A stretch of 64,000 nucleotides of DNA from Brachycybe producta. Lineage: Eukaryota; Arthropoda; Diplopoda; Playtdesmida; Andrognathidae. Below the pieces are notes generated by a model. It saw only the letters and a program-made list of their open reading frames with translations, was not told where the DNA came from and made no database searches. Each line of letters begins with the position of its first letter. Position 1 is the first letter of the stretch. The translations under genes were made by a program, and so were the position numbers. Shown piece by piece: positions 11,271 through 25,389 of the stretch. Where the stretch lies: positions 2,939,155 to 3,003,154 of the forward strand of contig JAUPFP010000013.1 of NCBI GenBank assembly GCA_036925085.1, given 5' to 3'.

Positions 11271-12414
11271 TATATGCAAACCCACAAATTAATAGTAAGT
11301 TAACACAGCTAATAGTGTTTTAGACTAAGTACAAAATGCCTAAAACAACAAGAAAATTACATAAAACCACGACAACATTAACTAAATTAGCTTATTGTTT
11401 AGACATTCTGCAAATTATCTAAAAAGCTATTAAATGTGTAGATTTACTCTGTAATTGGTGGTTTTGCATATTGTCTAGTAATTATACAGAATAACTAATT
11501 TTTCATTTTGGTGGTATGGGTGCATTATGTGTGTACAACACATCTGAAATGTCACCGATAAAAAAAAACTTCATTTAGCAGAATTCAAAAGCAAGCTATT
11601 GAAATATATCTTAGTAAGCACGTAAATTCCCCCTGTCATCGGTAGTTTTCTTGCCAAATAAGATTTAAATTGAAACTTTCGGTGTCATTATTGATTTGCC
11701 TTTGCGTTCAATAATGAGCTTAACTGTTTTTTTTTTCTCCTCCTCTGACAGCCATAAAAGGTAGACTATATCATAATATAGTATAATGATATCAAAGTAT
11801 AATAGAAACCCCCCCCCCCAAAAAAAAAACGAAATTACAACAAAAAATACACAAGATTACTAATACCCTCGTATACTAATATCTAGGCAAAATCCTAGTA
11901 GAAGTGGAAAGTAGTTAGTAACACCCTGATGTGGCTGTGGCATGTTTTTTTTTAGATTTTTGTCTTAAATTGAAAATAATATTTACAGCCAAACACACTG
12001 TAACTTGAAGCTTGTGCCATCAAAGTTCGTGACCAAAAACTAGACTTGCGTCATTTTGTCTCGTAGAAAAAAGTGCAATCACAAAAGAAATCAAGAAATC
12101 TTTGTTTTAAATTGTTGAGAACTTTTGCTATCATCCAAATGTACAGCATTAAATCTGTGTATTCTTAATGACATCATATGGGTAGCCAAGACTAATTATA
12201 AAAATTAACTGCATTTAGGTAAACAAAATTATAGTTAACTAGTCAAGCAGAATGTAACTTTAGAGATGTCTCAATTTTTACACACTTAACTGTGGTTAAA
12301 TATTGTAGCATCACTTCCTGTTAGATGATGCTGCATACTACAACAGGCCTATTTTACCTTTTTTATCAGAAATTAGGTGCTGTCATTAGCAGCTAAATTG
12401 TTTGTTGGGTGAAT

Positions 12415-12830
12415 TTGTGCTGAAGGCAGAGAATGATGATTTTAACTATGCAATGGGTGTGATTAAGCAAGTATGTTGTGCCAAAGTCGACTACATTGTT
12501 GACAAATTTAACTATATGGTTATTGTATACACTTTTGCTTTCACTTTAAAAATTAACTGTAGTTAACTTTTATTATGAAAGTGAAGTGTACGTTTACAGC
12601 ATTATTGGTATATTTATGAAATTATGACTTTACCCATGCAATAATGTGGTTAAGCATGTTGTGCCAAAGCTGCTAAGTTGACTGCAGTGTTGACAAATCT
12701 AACTATATGATTAATTTAACCACTTTTGCTTCTACTTTAATTTCAATATGAACTATTGTTATCTTTTAACAGCAGTTAATTTTTTTATTATTAAATTGAA
12801 GTATAAGTTCACTGCATTCCTGGTTTATTT
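12415..12830. repeat. About 190-bp tandem repeat rich in TTAACTGCAGTTAA motifs
   Basis: The run GTGATTAAGCAAG..GTTGTGCCAAAG..GACTACATTGTTGACAAAT..TAACTATATG (from about 12459) returns at about 12648 as GTGGTTAAGC..GTTGTGCCAAAG..GACTGCAGTGTTGACAAAT..TAACTATATG, with a partial third unit at about 12830. Related sequence occurs inverted at 22920-23200. Confidence 0.7.
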
Positions 12831-13884
12831 AATTATGATTAAATTAACCACGTTTCTTTCCATTAGAATTAACTTTTAACAATGAAAACAGGGTGTTACT
12901 ACATTCACCGTTTGAATAATGTACTAGAATTTTACAATGTGAATAAACTGAAAATCACTTTTATGATGCACCAGAAAAAAAATTCAGACATGCAATAAAA
13001 CTGCAAACAAGATAATCTAGTATCTTCAGTATATTAGAAATATCCTGTATTTTTATATATTCGTTATGATGCAAGCCTGGTGCATTCAAAAAGCAATTTC
13101 CAGTTGTTCACATCATTGTAAAAAAAATATAACAATCACAGATGATATAAAATATGCAAGTGGTCATTTTGTTATACTGTATAAAAAGCGAACAAAAGCT
13201 AGCAACAACTTAATAAAAAAACACATAATATCTATAGACGAATAAGACGTGTAAAAAGAATATTTGAAAATAAAAACAATCTAAGTGTTGAAAAATATTT
13301 TTTTTACAAGAAAATGTTCTATGCCCAACACACTACATACTGAATGAATCGTTCTTGTTTATTACTAAAGCTATAAAAATGAAGGGCTTCATCTCATTTC
13401 TCTATAATATTGTAGAAATAAAAAGACAAAAAGTTGGAAAGTTGTAACGGATCATCAGTTGCCATATATAAGAAAGAACATTACTATTTTTAAAACCAGT
13501 GACAGTGAGAAAGAGAGAAGAAAAAGAAAAAAACATAATAACATATGTTGGTGAAAAGATGATTGAAGTGTGTATATTAGAATTGAGCCAAAAGTTGAAA
13601 ATGAAACAACATATACACAAGAAAAAGATCCCATCATGAAAATTGCAGTATTATTAGACAACTATTGGTCAACTGTACAGAATGATTCAAAAGTATTTTC
13701 TACTTTCAGATATCAACTATTATATGACTGTTTCAGTCATAGTACAGAACAGTTCATTTTCTAATCATCAAATAACAGTGATACACTAATAAAAGACATG
13801 ATTTCTTTATATATTAGATACGAAAATCTGTTGCAAACATAGATTTTGGAAAAATAACAGTAATAATGTTAATAAGCAATGAAG

Positions 13885-14302
13885 CTAAGATTTGCCACAG
13901 AACCTACAAACCAGGGAAGGGAATACCAGGCAAATAAAAGTTTTTGAAAATCTACAGTATAAAGGGAAAGTGGTGAAATTTCGCAGAAATTTAGAAAAAA
14001 ACGAAGGAAAAAAAAAATAGAGGATATGTTTTCTCAATTATTAAACTGAATATAATTAAACATTACACCATTTTTTAATAAATAATTTTCTGATCATTTT
14101 TTAGTAAGTTTTTTGTTTTTAGTAAGATCATTTGTTAGTAGTTTTCAATTTGCTTCTAATTCAGGGTAAAAAATGAATTTATCGTAATGACGTCTCGTTT
14201 GTCACTCAACCTACAAACCTGAAAATATCATTCAAATAAGAGTTTAGAAAACATATGAAGGAAAAGTAATGAAATTTAGCAAAAATCTGTGGCAACTCTG
14301 GA
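13885..14302. repeat. Degenerate duplicated repeat with GTTGCCACAGA-like inverted ends
   Basis: Two similar halves (ACCTACAAACC ... CAAATAARAGTTT ... GTGAAATTT/ATGAAATTT at about 13900 and 14200) are bounded by TTGCCACAGA and, inverted, TCTGTGGCAA. The shape recalls a hAT-derived repeat, but no target duplication is clear. Confidence 0.4.
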
Positions 14303-17300
14303 TGTTAATTTTAAAATTCACAAAAAATAACGCCTTTTGTTGTGCGCTGTAATATTTTAAACCGATGCTTTAAATAATATTTATTGAACTGCTAATAGCA
14401 AAACTTCACACACACAACTGGTATCCTTTGCATACAAATTACTGGCTAAAAACGTCATTTCTTATACTTTTTTAATGTCAAAATGTAGTTGGAGATTATA
14501 AATCAAAATATACAAAAGCGAGTATTTTAGGATTTTGTAAACTTAATAGAAAATTTCATAATTTTCTGGTTCAATTAATAATTTATTATTACCAGAAATT
14601 TATAAACCTTCAATATTTTTAAATGTAATCGAAATTGTAATCTTCATGAAGTTCTGTGTCCCTCTGTACATTTTCAAAAGAAAATTGCAAATGTGTATGA
14701 GCAAACCAACATTTTGGTAATATACACAAAATCTAACTTTAATACAGTTCAACTTTTCCCCTACTATTAGATATGTGAATAGCATCTGAAACAAGCTTTC
14801 TATTTTCTATATATGTATGTATGAGATGTCCATTTCCCTATGGTTGGCCAATACAGTGGTCACTACGTGATCTCTCTCTTTCTCTCTCTAGCCATGTATA
14901 AAGTCTGAAGATGGAAGAATGAATTTGGTAGACTGAAAAGTATGTGTGTATATTGTGTGGCCACTGAAAAAAATACTTCATAGATCTCTTATCCATATAA
15001 ATTTATACGTATGGTCATAAAAAGAAATAGTGAGCAAAGCGAGCAGAAAATGATACTCAAGAGGGCATTTGTGACTACTATAATATCATAATACAATCGC
15101 AGTTGAGATGTATACTGACTGTATTTACCCCTTACTAAAATGCAATATGCTCAATCCCTATTTTGCTATTATATATATATAAGTACATTGCGACATATTC
15201 TTTTCTAGTCTATACTGTATTTGCAACACAATATACAGTATGTCCACAATGACTTGTTACCTCTTTTTTTAAATTGTTTCATTCGCTTTGTTGACCGAAG
15301 ATACTGATGAGTGCTGTAAGTTGCTCGCTCTCCATATAAATTGCACAGAGGCACAACATGTTAGAAAAGCCTAAATTGTACTCCAGTGTCATCTTAACTC
15401 TATTTTTAATTTTTTTTTGTAAAAACATTAATTGTCACAATCATCAATAAGGCCAAATGTGTACATAATATGCACAATACTCATAATGATAATTGGGAAC
15501 ACTGATACTACATGAGTTGTCAGATATGCAGTAATCATCAATTCAACCAAAACTAAAAAATGCAACAACAACAAAAACCCTCACAATTTGCATACTTTTT
15601 GGTGACATTTTCATAAAATCACACAATTAAAAATAATTTCGCTAATTTCTTGAAAAGACACAAAAACACTAGAATGGTTTTTTTCATACCATTATTTCAA
15701 TTGTGCGCTTTCTGTTATTGCATCTTGGCGATTCTTGCTTCCTCCACTTAGTTAATTAATTGTGCTTAACATTTTTATTTGTGTAAAATGAACAATTTTT
15801 TTACATTTTTATGGTTTACTTATATTTCGCATAAAATGCAGTTTTTTTTTTAAATTGCACTTTTTTAAATTTAGATCTATTTTAATTAATGCTTTAACCA
15901 TGATCATCAGCTTTTAGCAAACAATATATGAGAATAAAAGTGTAAACATTATGTACATTATTGCAAACAATTTTTGCATTGGTAACAAGACGTTATAGCC
16001 ACCTTGTACATATTGGATACTTAAAGATACATATGAAAACTCAATACAAAATCATAAGTACAGTATATTTGCTCTTATTACACAAGAACATGAAAAACAC
16101 AAGAAGAAAATTCATCTTTGATTAGAACTTTAGCTTCAGGCATATAAGAAATAACATAAAAAAATTCATATGATGAGAATACTTATGAATGTAAAATTTG
16201 GAACATGATCATCATCATGATGGCAGTTTAGAACTAATTTATGACAAAAAAAAAGAATTTTTCTTGCTTGGAATTATTTCAAATTTGTTCTTTTCAATAG
16301 AATTTTGTATTTTCTTACCGTAATATCGGTTCTTTTTCTATGAAAAAAAAAATTATAAATTCGAGGGCGTGTGGAGGAGGTTTAAATAAATAAAATTCAT
16401 ACGTCACAGGAGGTTTATGACTGTGAATTTTTATTTCTTCATGTTTATAAACAGGAAACAATTCATTTTTTTTTGCTCTCTATTTCTGAACAAAAAAAAA
16501 ACTAAGCAATATGTCTAGAAAAAAAGACAAAAAAGGAATCGATTTTACAATCAAAAGAGAAAATCACGCTAAAAACAGAAAAGTTTTTTTCTAGACCTGA
16601 ACTATTTACACAGATAGAAAAGACAACAACTGACTTGAGGTTTTTATATAAAATAAATACTAATATGCTTTAGAGTTGAAGAGAATTTCTCTTATATGTG
16701 GTTCTATTCGCTTCGTTTATCTCAGCACAGTTTTTTTTTTGGAGAGTTTTTATCACTATTTATTTTAGCCTTTACTATACATTATATGCGGGCCAATATA
16801 GAAATGTGATTTTACAGAAAATATAAAGCATTAGAAGAAGAAAAAAAATTTTCACCACAAAAATAAGTCAACCAAGAAAAAATATACTACAGAAGGAAAA
16901 AAATTGACTATGAAGTTCAAAAAAGCGAAAAAAAAAATTTACAATGTTAAAATGTTAACACAAATGGTTTTTCTTGCAAAGCCAGAACGATTTTTTTTTA
17001 AATAAGTTTTCTGTTTTTATTATATTTTTAAAAAAAAGGGCAAATGTAAAAGGCAAGAACAGCATTAAAAGTGAGTGAAGTTTAGAGAGAATTGCATTGT
17101 TTTATTTCTACAAGAAAACTGTGTGAAATTAATGTTCCATTATAATTTTATAATGAGAATTTTGCAATGAAATAAATACACATTGAGAGTTCACCAGAGA
17201 TCAAGTTAAAAATTATTCAGTATTAAGAGAAGTTAAAGCAATGCAGACTGAAAAAAAACTGAAGAAGGTGAAACCCAGACATATTAATTGTCAATTCAAA

Positions 17301-18999
17301 ATTACCACTTGACTTAGTTTAAGTTGTTATTATTGGCAGTTGCGAAGTGGTGTTCAACCAGTTCCTGGTTACATCCACTCATTTTTTCTGAACTACCTCA
17401 ATATGTTCAAAGCTGAAAGTATACCCACCCACATCCCAATTTCTAATTGTCAATTTGCAACAATGAGGGAAGTTACACCACTTTATCCTACTAGAAGTGT
17501 CGGTATATGACTTCCTATGCATGCTCCATAGTGTCCACAACCCTTTATTAGATATGGAGTCTGTAACATACCTCAATGGTAAAGTGCACTTATTTTTTTG
17601 AAAACGAAAATAGTTAAAACTAACTTTTAAGCATAGTTAAAAGCAGAAGTGTCTAAAAAACTGCTCATCTAAGCCCACTGCGAATACAAAGCAGTGGAAC
17701 AAGTTTCAGCATAACAAAATAAGACTGAAAAACTAAAAAAAAAATATAATGTATATATTATATTGCAACACTTACTGTAACAGAGGCCTACATAGTACAT
17801 ACTGTAGTGTTGAGTCTATAATTTAAATAGTGTGTGTGTGTATGGCGGTGTAGGATTTGGAAGGAAGAAGAAAAAAAAGCTAGCCTATGGTCGATTGTGG
17901 TAAACATAAGTGTTTACAGTAGATATGTAGGTTATTTGTCTAGTGTAGTGCCAATAGGATCCAATAGACATCCTTTAACCCTTTTAGTTCAAAAGAAGCA
18001 ATGAAACGCAAAATGAGATGGACGCCTTTCAAAATAAATATTTCTTCTCAGACACACAAGCATTTATTTATCCTATTATACAATATATAGTAACATGTTG
18101 TTGATCATGTTACTTTTTCTACATTTTAGGTCTAGATAAACTGCGTGCGGGCATATACTGTATTTATACTTTATTTGCTTGCTTAATGGTGTCTCTATAG
18201 GTAGAAATTGAAGTTTTCCCTCACCCTATTCCCTATTTTGCATTTTAAGATTGGCTCTATATGAAATTGGTTCATTGATTAAATGTATGCATCAGACAGA
18301 AAAAAAGGAGAGAAAGGGTTAGACCTACTGTTAATTATTGCATTTCACGCTACAATGGCAACTATACATTATTTATTTTTTGTCACAAACTCACCAATGT
18401 GTATAAAACGATGTTTAATAAAAAAAAAAGCAAAAGCAAAAATGGACATGTGCATGGTGGACCGGTGGTGGTGGTGTACATTGTAGTGCAGTCATTCTTA
18501 TTCAATAGCATACAATAACAATAGAAATATTGTGTGTGGTTTTCATGTAAATCTGTCTATATACACTGCTAGTACTCGTATATATGCCCAAGAGAATAAA
18601 ATGATTGTTGTCAGACATTTTTACTAGCTAATAATGGCATTGCTTAGTAGACTTTAGTATGAAAACAGATTTCTAGCATTTGAAAATAAAAATAGTAACA
18701 AAAAAAAATATGAACATTATTCAAAAGACATTTATGTGTTTGCTATATATACGCTGACATTTATGCAAATCAACTATTGTCATCACTTACTTCAGTTAAA
18801 TTAACATTCATCATAAGCCATTAGAATTTAGAAAATGACTTTTTTTTAATAATGTGCTTTTCATAAAGAAATCTGTTCGTACTAAATGAGTAAATTTATA
18901 CAAGTTTTAAAAGAGTATTTTTATATCAAAGAGTGAGGGGCATTATGCGATGTTTCCAATTGGCATGAGGCATTTATACGAATTTTTGTCATTTGAAAA
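14303..18999. other. Intergenic, no gene seen
   Basis: Apart from the family C copy at 15580-15870 this is A/T-rich filler with many poly-A runs. The ORFs at 17379-17576 and 18283-18486 show no domain and no splice context. Confidence 0.65.
15580..15870. repeat. Family C repeat copy
   Basis: CACAATTTGCATACTTTTTG, TTAATTAATTGTGCTTAACA, TTTTATTTGTGTAAAATGAA, CAATTTTTTTACATTTTTAT, GG and CGCATAAAATGCAG share order with 42990-43085. Confidence 0.55.
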
Positions 19000-19745
19000 T
19001 ACTATAAATGTAACTGAAGCATCACCTATAAAGTCAAAAGTTTTCATAAAGTGCACAAATTTCATAATCAGAATTCAAACCCCCTTTTTGGGTTCACTGT
19101 GCCATACATACACAATGATAAAGTGCCATATGTGCAAAATCAATCAGTTTAGTCAAAAAATAAAAAATGTACAAAATGCATAAAACCATAAATTGCATAA
19201 ATTCTGAAAATATGCATGAAGTTTGCATAATTTAACTTATTTCTTTGAAATGCTGTCAGACAGAAATTATCCCCATGGCACACAGACAGACAAATTTTGG
19301 TTGTCGATTTCGACTGCAAAAAAGAAGTCGAGTTGTTACCTTTGTGCCAAAGTCCGGCACCTTTCCATACAAACACTGTACAACCACAGCCTAACTGCCG
19401 GTGGCCGTTTTTTTTTTTTTGGCTTCAAAAGCCGCTTGTATGCCAAGGTCTGGCTTCTTTCTATAGCAATGCTTTTCAACCACAACCAACCCCCACATGT
19501 GACAACATTTTAAAATCGAGCTCGGCCACCAAAAGTGGTTTGTGTGTCAAGGCCCTTATACAAGAATTTAAAACTAAATAGTTTTAATTTTACATTTTTC
19601 TGTTATTGCTTATTAACATACATTTTATTTGCACAAAATGAACAACTTTCAAGATTTTTTTGCATTGTAAAAGAAAAGCATTTTTGCTCAAATGCCAAAT
19701 TTGCACTTTTTTGTATTTTTATTTTCATAAACATTTTCACCTTTA
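19000..19745. repeat. Family C repeat interrupted by a GC-richer tandem segment
   Basis: GCATAAAACCATAAATTGCA and neighbours (19140-19230) and TTTATTTGCACAAAATGAAC (19622-19643) are the two sides of a family C copy. Between them, 19318-19560 is a different, less AT-rich segment in which TTTGTGCCAAAGTCYGGC / TTGTATGCCAAGGTCTGGC plus TACAACCACA / TCAACCACAACC recur at roughly 95-115 base spacing. Confidence 0.5.
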
Positions 19746-20839
19746 GTCATCATCTACTTTTATTTTGGCGAAATGACAATTATAATTAACAAAATAACTA
19801 AGAGTTTCGTGAATAAACAGCACGGCATCTACAGAAACAATCGATAAACCATTTCAATCAATCGTTTTCTTAATTCGATTAGAAAACATAATTAGCATAT
19901 TAGGGGGGTTTTCAATTAATCGCTTCGTTAACTAAGCAATATCAAAGAACGACATCTGTCAAGAAGCTCTCCCGAGGGAGTCAGTAACAAGCTAATAAAA
20001 CCAAACCTAAAACGCATGTTGTTCCAAAAATGGTTGTTCTAAAAACTGTAAAAAAGATAATTTTATCCTGTTTTTTTTGTTGCCTACTCATGACTAAAAG
20101 TGAAATACAGTTTAAAATACACCAAGGAGAGTAATACATTTAGATTCCACAAATGCAAATATACTTTACTGTAGACCTCGTTGAACGACAGGAATGTGTT
20201 CCTAAAAATCACATTGTTAATCAAATCATCGTCAGCCTGTCGCCTATAGACAATTCTTTGAAAAATGAAAATTTCCGAATGTGCTTTATATTCCTATTTT
20301 ATTCTCAAATCTGAGTCCATTGGAAGAAGTTTCATATGATAAGGCCTTTATGCAAATATGACGTCTACAATATAGGCCTACACATAAAAAATAAAATAAA
20401 ATGACAGTTTTAGGGGAAAAAAGAAAGGAAAGTAGAAAAATATTTTTTAAAAAAAAATTAATCTGCTGGTTTCACGTAATTTTTTTCCCCAAAATTTTGC
20501 TCGCTACGCTTGCTGAAAGTTTGTGCAAAATAGGAAAAGAAATTGAAATGCTACTTTTCTGGTTTCTTGACAGATAGATCTAATATAGTAATTTCTTTAG
20601 TTTTCGATTGCACTCTCAAGAAAAATATTTTTTTATAAAACCAATAAAAAAGTAAAAATTCTAAGAAATTCAATAAAAAATGACAAGTCTGTAAATCAAG
20701 AAATCTTAAATAAAAAGTAGCCTACTATAAAAATACTATTGTTATTAAAGGTCGTTGTTGTAAAGTGTAAACGCCTCCCGAACTTTTGATTAATTATTCT
20801 TTTTTTCATGTGCAAAATGGAGAGAAACTTGAATGTATT

Positions 20840-21080
20840 TTAAAAACTAGAAGGGTAGTTCTATCACTTCAGGACATTTTCGTGTGAGTGAGTTTGTCTG
20901 AATATTGAACCAACTTTTAAGTAGACGATATTTTTTTTTCTTTTTTTCTCTATAACAAGTTTAGTTTGAAAGATATTAATCAACACCACAATACGATTAA
21001 GTGATTAAGCTAACCTTCTAGTTTCTAAAACACTATGGTGTATCTCTTAACTTTGCTCCTGAAAGTCAGCTGTTCATAAA
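20840..21080. mobile_element. Family A inverted-repeat element, second two-armed copy
   Basis: ACTAGAAGGGTAGTTCTATC, ACTTCAGGACATTTTCGTG (20847-20885) faces GATTAAGCTAACCTTCTAGT (21003-21022), TTCTAAAACACTATG, with degraded inner sequence. Confidence 0.6.
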
Positions 21081-21483
21081 CCAACATTTTAAAGAATTTT
21101 GGTAAAAATAATTTTTTGAAGCAGTGAAGTTAAAAGTCAACATATGTTTACATGGGTTAATAAATTATTTCATTAAAATATTGGTAATATTTTGAAAAAA
21201 ATCAGCTTCTGGAATCTGCATACCTTCGTTTAGAAATATCATGTTTGTTCTTAAATATAAAATCATCTCTCTCTCTCTCTTTCAGTCTAAAAAATAGCCC
21301 CTATAATACTTGAAATAAACCCCTTAAATCAAACAAAAAAAGCACTACAAAATACAATATAAGTTTACACAATCATTTCAACTCGTTTACAAATTTTATA
21401 TTGTACAAGTTCAAATACCACAATTTTGGACACTGATGTTCAAAACCATCTAGGAGGGTTTTGTAGATGAGGGTATAGAGAGA

Positions 21484-21513
21484 GGCTATAAGGGGCTATA
21501 AGGGGCTATATGC
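21484..21513. repeat. Three-copy 10-bp tandem repeat
   Basis: GGCTATAAGG occurs twice followed by GGCTATATGC. Confidence 0.7.
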
Positions 21514-22699
21514 TATGGTTACATCAAGCATTATTTTTACTGAATAAAAGAAATGAAACTTCGGGTAAAGAGGGGTTGGTTTCTCATGATGAAACATGTA
21601 GAAGAGAACCTAATGGGAGTGATTTTAATTCCTAGGTCTAGGTCTCGAGACAGATGGCATGTTCATATATAGGAGGGTTGACACATGTGGTCCCACAGTA
21701 CCCGACTGAGTTCGAATCATAAGGGGAACCATACAAGACTTACCCTTGTATGAAAATAGGTGGAATACACTTCAATAGATCTACTGAAATCAAGCAAGAA
21801 ATCTAGACAAGGAAAAAAGAGGGGAAAGAGAGGGAGGAAACTATAGAGATTTTTTGTTAAAAAGTAGTTTCATTTATTTGTATAGATCTACACGACACCC
21901 TATTACGTCACAATATTATAGAGGAACCATTCTTAAATAGACCTATATGGTTAAAAATGTTTTAGGTCCTCTGTGGAATAATAATAATTCGAATAATAAA
22001 AAAATGGTTTTGGATTTCATATGCAGGGAATAGGAATACCATATCTAACCCTTTTCTGTGTTAATTTGGTTGTAATAAACACATTCAAAATAAGTTCATG
22101 TAGGTTATATATTATAATGTATGTATATATATGTACATACTGTACATAGGTAACATAATAAATTAAATGAGTAGACCTACTCTGACAAAATCTCTGAGTT
22201 CAAAAGGTTTGTCCCTAACATTTATAAAATAATGGCTACATTACATCCCTCCTTTTACTTCTTTCCATTTTTCTCCCCTCTCATCTTTCAATATTAGGCA
22301 AAATGTAGGCCTCTTGTTGCATCTTTTTTTTTGCAACCTATTAGAAACCCTATTATTTGAATAATAATAAAGAGCAAACTGAATAAGCTCAATTATGGGC
22401 TTTTTGAAATTTACCCAACTGCTCAAACTGGTCCTCTGTAATAAAATAATGTTTTTTGAATTATTTGTAGGTGCCGCAAATACAACGTATGTTTTTTTTT
22501 GTATGTTGCAACTGCCATATTATAGAACAAAATCAATGTGTGTTTATTTGTTTGCGTTTACTAGTTTAACAATTGAAATTACGAGCGTATTTCACCAATG
22601 CAAACTTTCAAGCTCTTCGTCAAAAGCTCTAGGTTAAAAATGCACTAGTTACGTATAATTTCCATTATAAAATTTACTTGCAGTTTAAACATAGCTGCA

Positions 22700-23260
22700 T
22701 TTTGTTTTCTAGTGGAAACAAACGTGTTTAAATTTATCATGGTTAAATTTGCCAAAAATGGAGTTAACACACATTAGGCAAACACACATTAGGCATACAA
22801 ACAGCATGAGTTCTAGTGAATGCACTCAATTTTTCACTGAAAGAGTGAAAACTTTAAACGATGTAACCACCATCTCACAGTGTTCAAAGTGGAAACCAAC
22901 CAGAATTGACAATACATAATTTAACCACAGTTAATTGTTAAAAAACCGAAACATGCCAAAGTACATTTTCTGGCTGGCCTTCAGTATGCAATTACAGTTA
23001 TTTTTATAATGAAAACGAAGGTCGATCTATCCAAATAGTAAACACTGCAGTTAAGTTAACTACATTGGCACAACTCAATGCTGCAAAATTGAATAGCTAA
23101 ACTGTTAAAAGAACAGAACTTAACTAGTGGTAGCACTTCAACAGAAAGTGACAATATCATTTAACTATAGTTTAGTTATTTTAAATTGAATTGGTAACAG
23201 GACTTTTTATTAATTAATACATTATAATGTAGTTGAAGTTAACTTTAATAAAGAGAACAA
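22700..23260. repeat. Dispersed repeat related (inverted) to the 12.4-kb tandem array
   Basis: Reverse complement of 23040-23100 contains GTTGTGCCAATGTAGTTAAC then TTAACTGCAGTGTTTA, matching units at 12.4-12.8 kb. Several other TTAACYNYAGTTAA-like palindromes lie around, and a 15-16 bp direct repeat AACACACATTAGGC at 22768-22797. Confidence 0.55.
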
Positions 23261-24474
23261 GATATTAATAACGTTACGTGACATCATGAGGTAATTTAGG
23301 ATAAGGTTAGGATCATTCTCAACTGCACATGTACACAACACATTTGGCCAAAGTAAGTTCGGATGTTAAACAGAGAAAAAAGTTTTTAAAATGTCAGTCC
23401 AAATCTCCATCAAAGTTAAGTTCAGCTACTTGGAAACAACCAATCACAGCCCTGGCACACCCCCTCTATGAACATGGTGCATAATCCATTAATTTCCCTA
23501 TCTTAGCTTACATTACATCAATAGTGTGAATCAGTCCTAACTATTGTTCCACACAAATCAACCATTAGTTGTTTTTTTTCACAATTAGTATTCTGTAAAT
23601 CTAATCTTTATTCACTATATTTCAAATCCTCCGTCTAAAAACCCTATGGTTTTTTTTGTTGTTCTCAAATTGTCTCATTTATTTCCCCTCACAAGGGTGG
23701 CGGTCAATACCAACCGCAATCATCAAATGACCATAAAGATTTTAAGCTCTCATAAGCAGAATGTAATAATGATTTCCTTTGCATCGAGTGGTAAATAAAT
23801 ACGTAACAAACTTAAATAACACATAGGATCAATAAAGCTATACTTTTTTTAGTATTAGTATTACATTTTATTATTGAACATGTTGGTTGTGGTACTGGTA
23901 TTAGCGTATTAGATTTCAGTAATAATCTTTTTTTAATCTCAGGCACATGTCCATTTTACCTATTTCATATTTGGACTTAAATCTCTCTCTCTCTCTCTCT
24001 ACAAAACACTCAACTTTCAATATACATTGTGTATGTGCCTTATTAAGCTCCTTCTCAAGAGTAGAGACGTGATGAATAGGTAATCTTATGAAAGCCCTTA
24101 CACTATTTATAATAGAATGCACAAGTGCTCATTGAATAGCTTCTCTAATCCTCGCTCTCTATATGTGTATAACATATAAGAGGCAAGTGGTAAAAGAAGA
24201 AAACACAATTTGATTGAAAATACTCTTTAACTTTGAAATATAAATAACCTATCATAAAGTTGCAAATATAAAAAATAACACAATGTGCTATTTTTTAGAA
24301 TATTTATCATGATAAAAAATACACAAGTTCTACAAATGTGAAATGTTGCAACATTTTCCCACCTGTAAAAGTTCTTAAATTTCAGAATAATCAAAACGAT
24401 TAAAAACTGCAACTTTATTTAGCCAAAAAAAATTATATTCTAAATAATTTGCTCAAAAACTCCAAATTTGGTAA

Positions 24475-24610
24475 TTTTCAAAAACTCGCATAAGTTTATT
24501 ATAATGGTGTTAACATAAAAAATGTTTTTATCTAACCCAGTAACTCTTCTACTTTCTAAAACACAATCAAGTTTTTTTTTCTTGTTGCTTCTGAAACAAA
24601 GAATAACCAG
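24475..24610. repeat. Family A repeat, single diverged arm
   Basis: AAAACTCGCATAA...GTTAACATAA and AACTCTTCTACTTTCTAAAA, CACAATCAAG follow the family order with more differences. Confidence 0.45.
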
Positions 24611-25389
24611 AGTGCTATTAACGTTTTTAACTTAAAACTGTACTTTTAAAGCCACTTATGTCTACATATATTATTACGTATTCTTCAAGCATACGATGTA
24701 TTCACTAAATATTGTCAGTCTGAACTCTGAACAGAAGGAACATGTTTTAATATAAATCAAATTTGAGATTTAATGGAAGACTTAAAATAAAAAAAAATCT
24801 CAAAGCAGCAATGAAATATTAGGGTTTGTGATTCCTCAGGGATATCAAACCTAGTGGTAGTCACAATAGAAATTCATGATGACACTGTAACACTGGAAGA
24901 CATTCATTCATTTGCCTTATATAAAAGAACAAATGCTATTTTAGGAAGAGAGTGGCACATGACCGCCCTCCCCATATAGGCTTATATAGCACTGCCATAC
25001 TCTTTTATAAATGGAGTGAAAAAAGTGGATAAAGTAATTTTTTTGGAGGGAAAATGTAAACCAACAACATGAAATGATTTGGTTATACATCAAGAGATCA
25101 AATAGATCTAAATGTAATTGCCATACAGACAGGTGAAGAGGAGAAGAATAGATTAATAATGGAGGGCACTTAGCTAAACAAAAGAAACTATAAAATCAGT
25201 AATTTGTCAGAAAATTCGTGTCCATTTTAACATAATGTATTACAACATCATCTTAAAAAAATCGACCACTATATATAAAATGGTACATAACGTATATTGA
25301 CCATAGTTGTCCAGTGGGAAATAAAATATAGGGATTACACTGTATAAGGTTTAACTGTAATTTACATTTTACGGGACAAAAATGAAATT

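Noticed and set aside
21690-21740. GTTCGAATC-like tRNA T-loop (GAGTTCGAATCATAAGG)
   Set aside because: Neither strand gives matching acceptor, D and anticodon stems around it.
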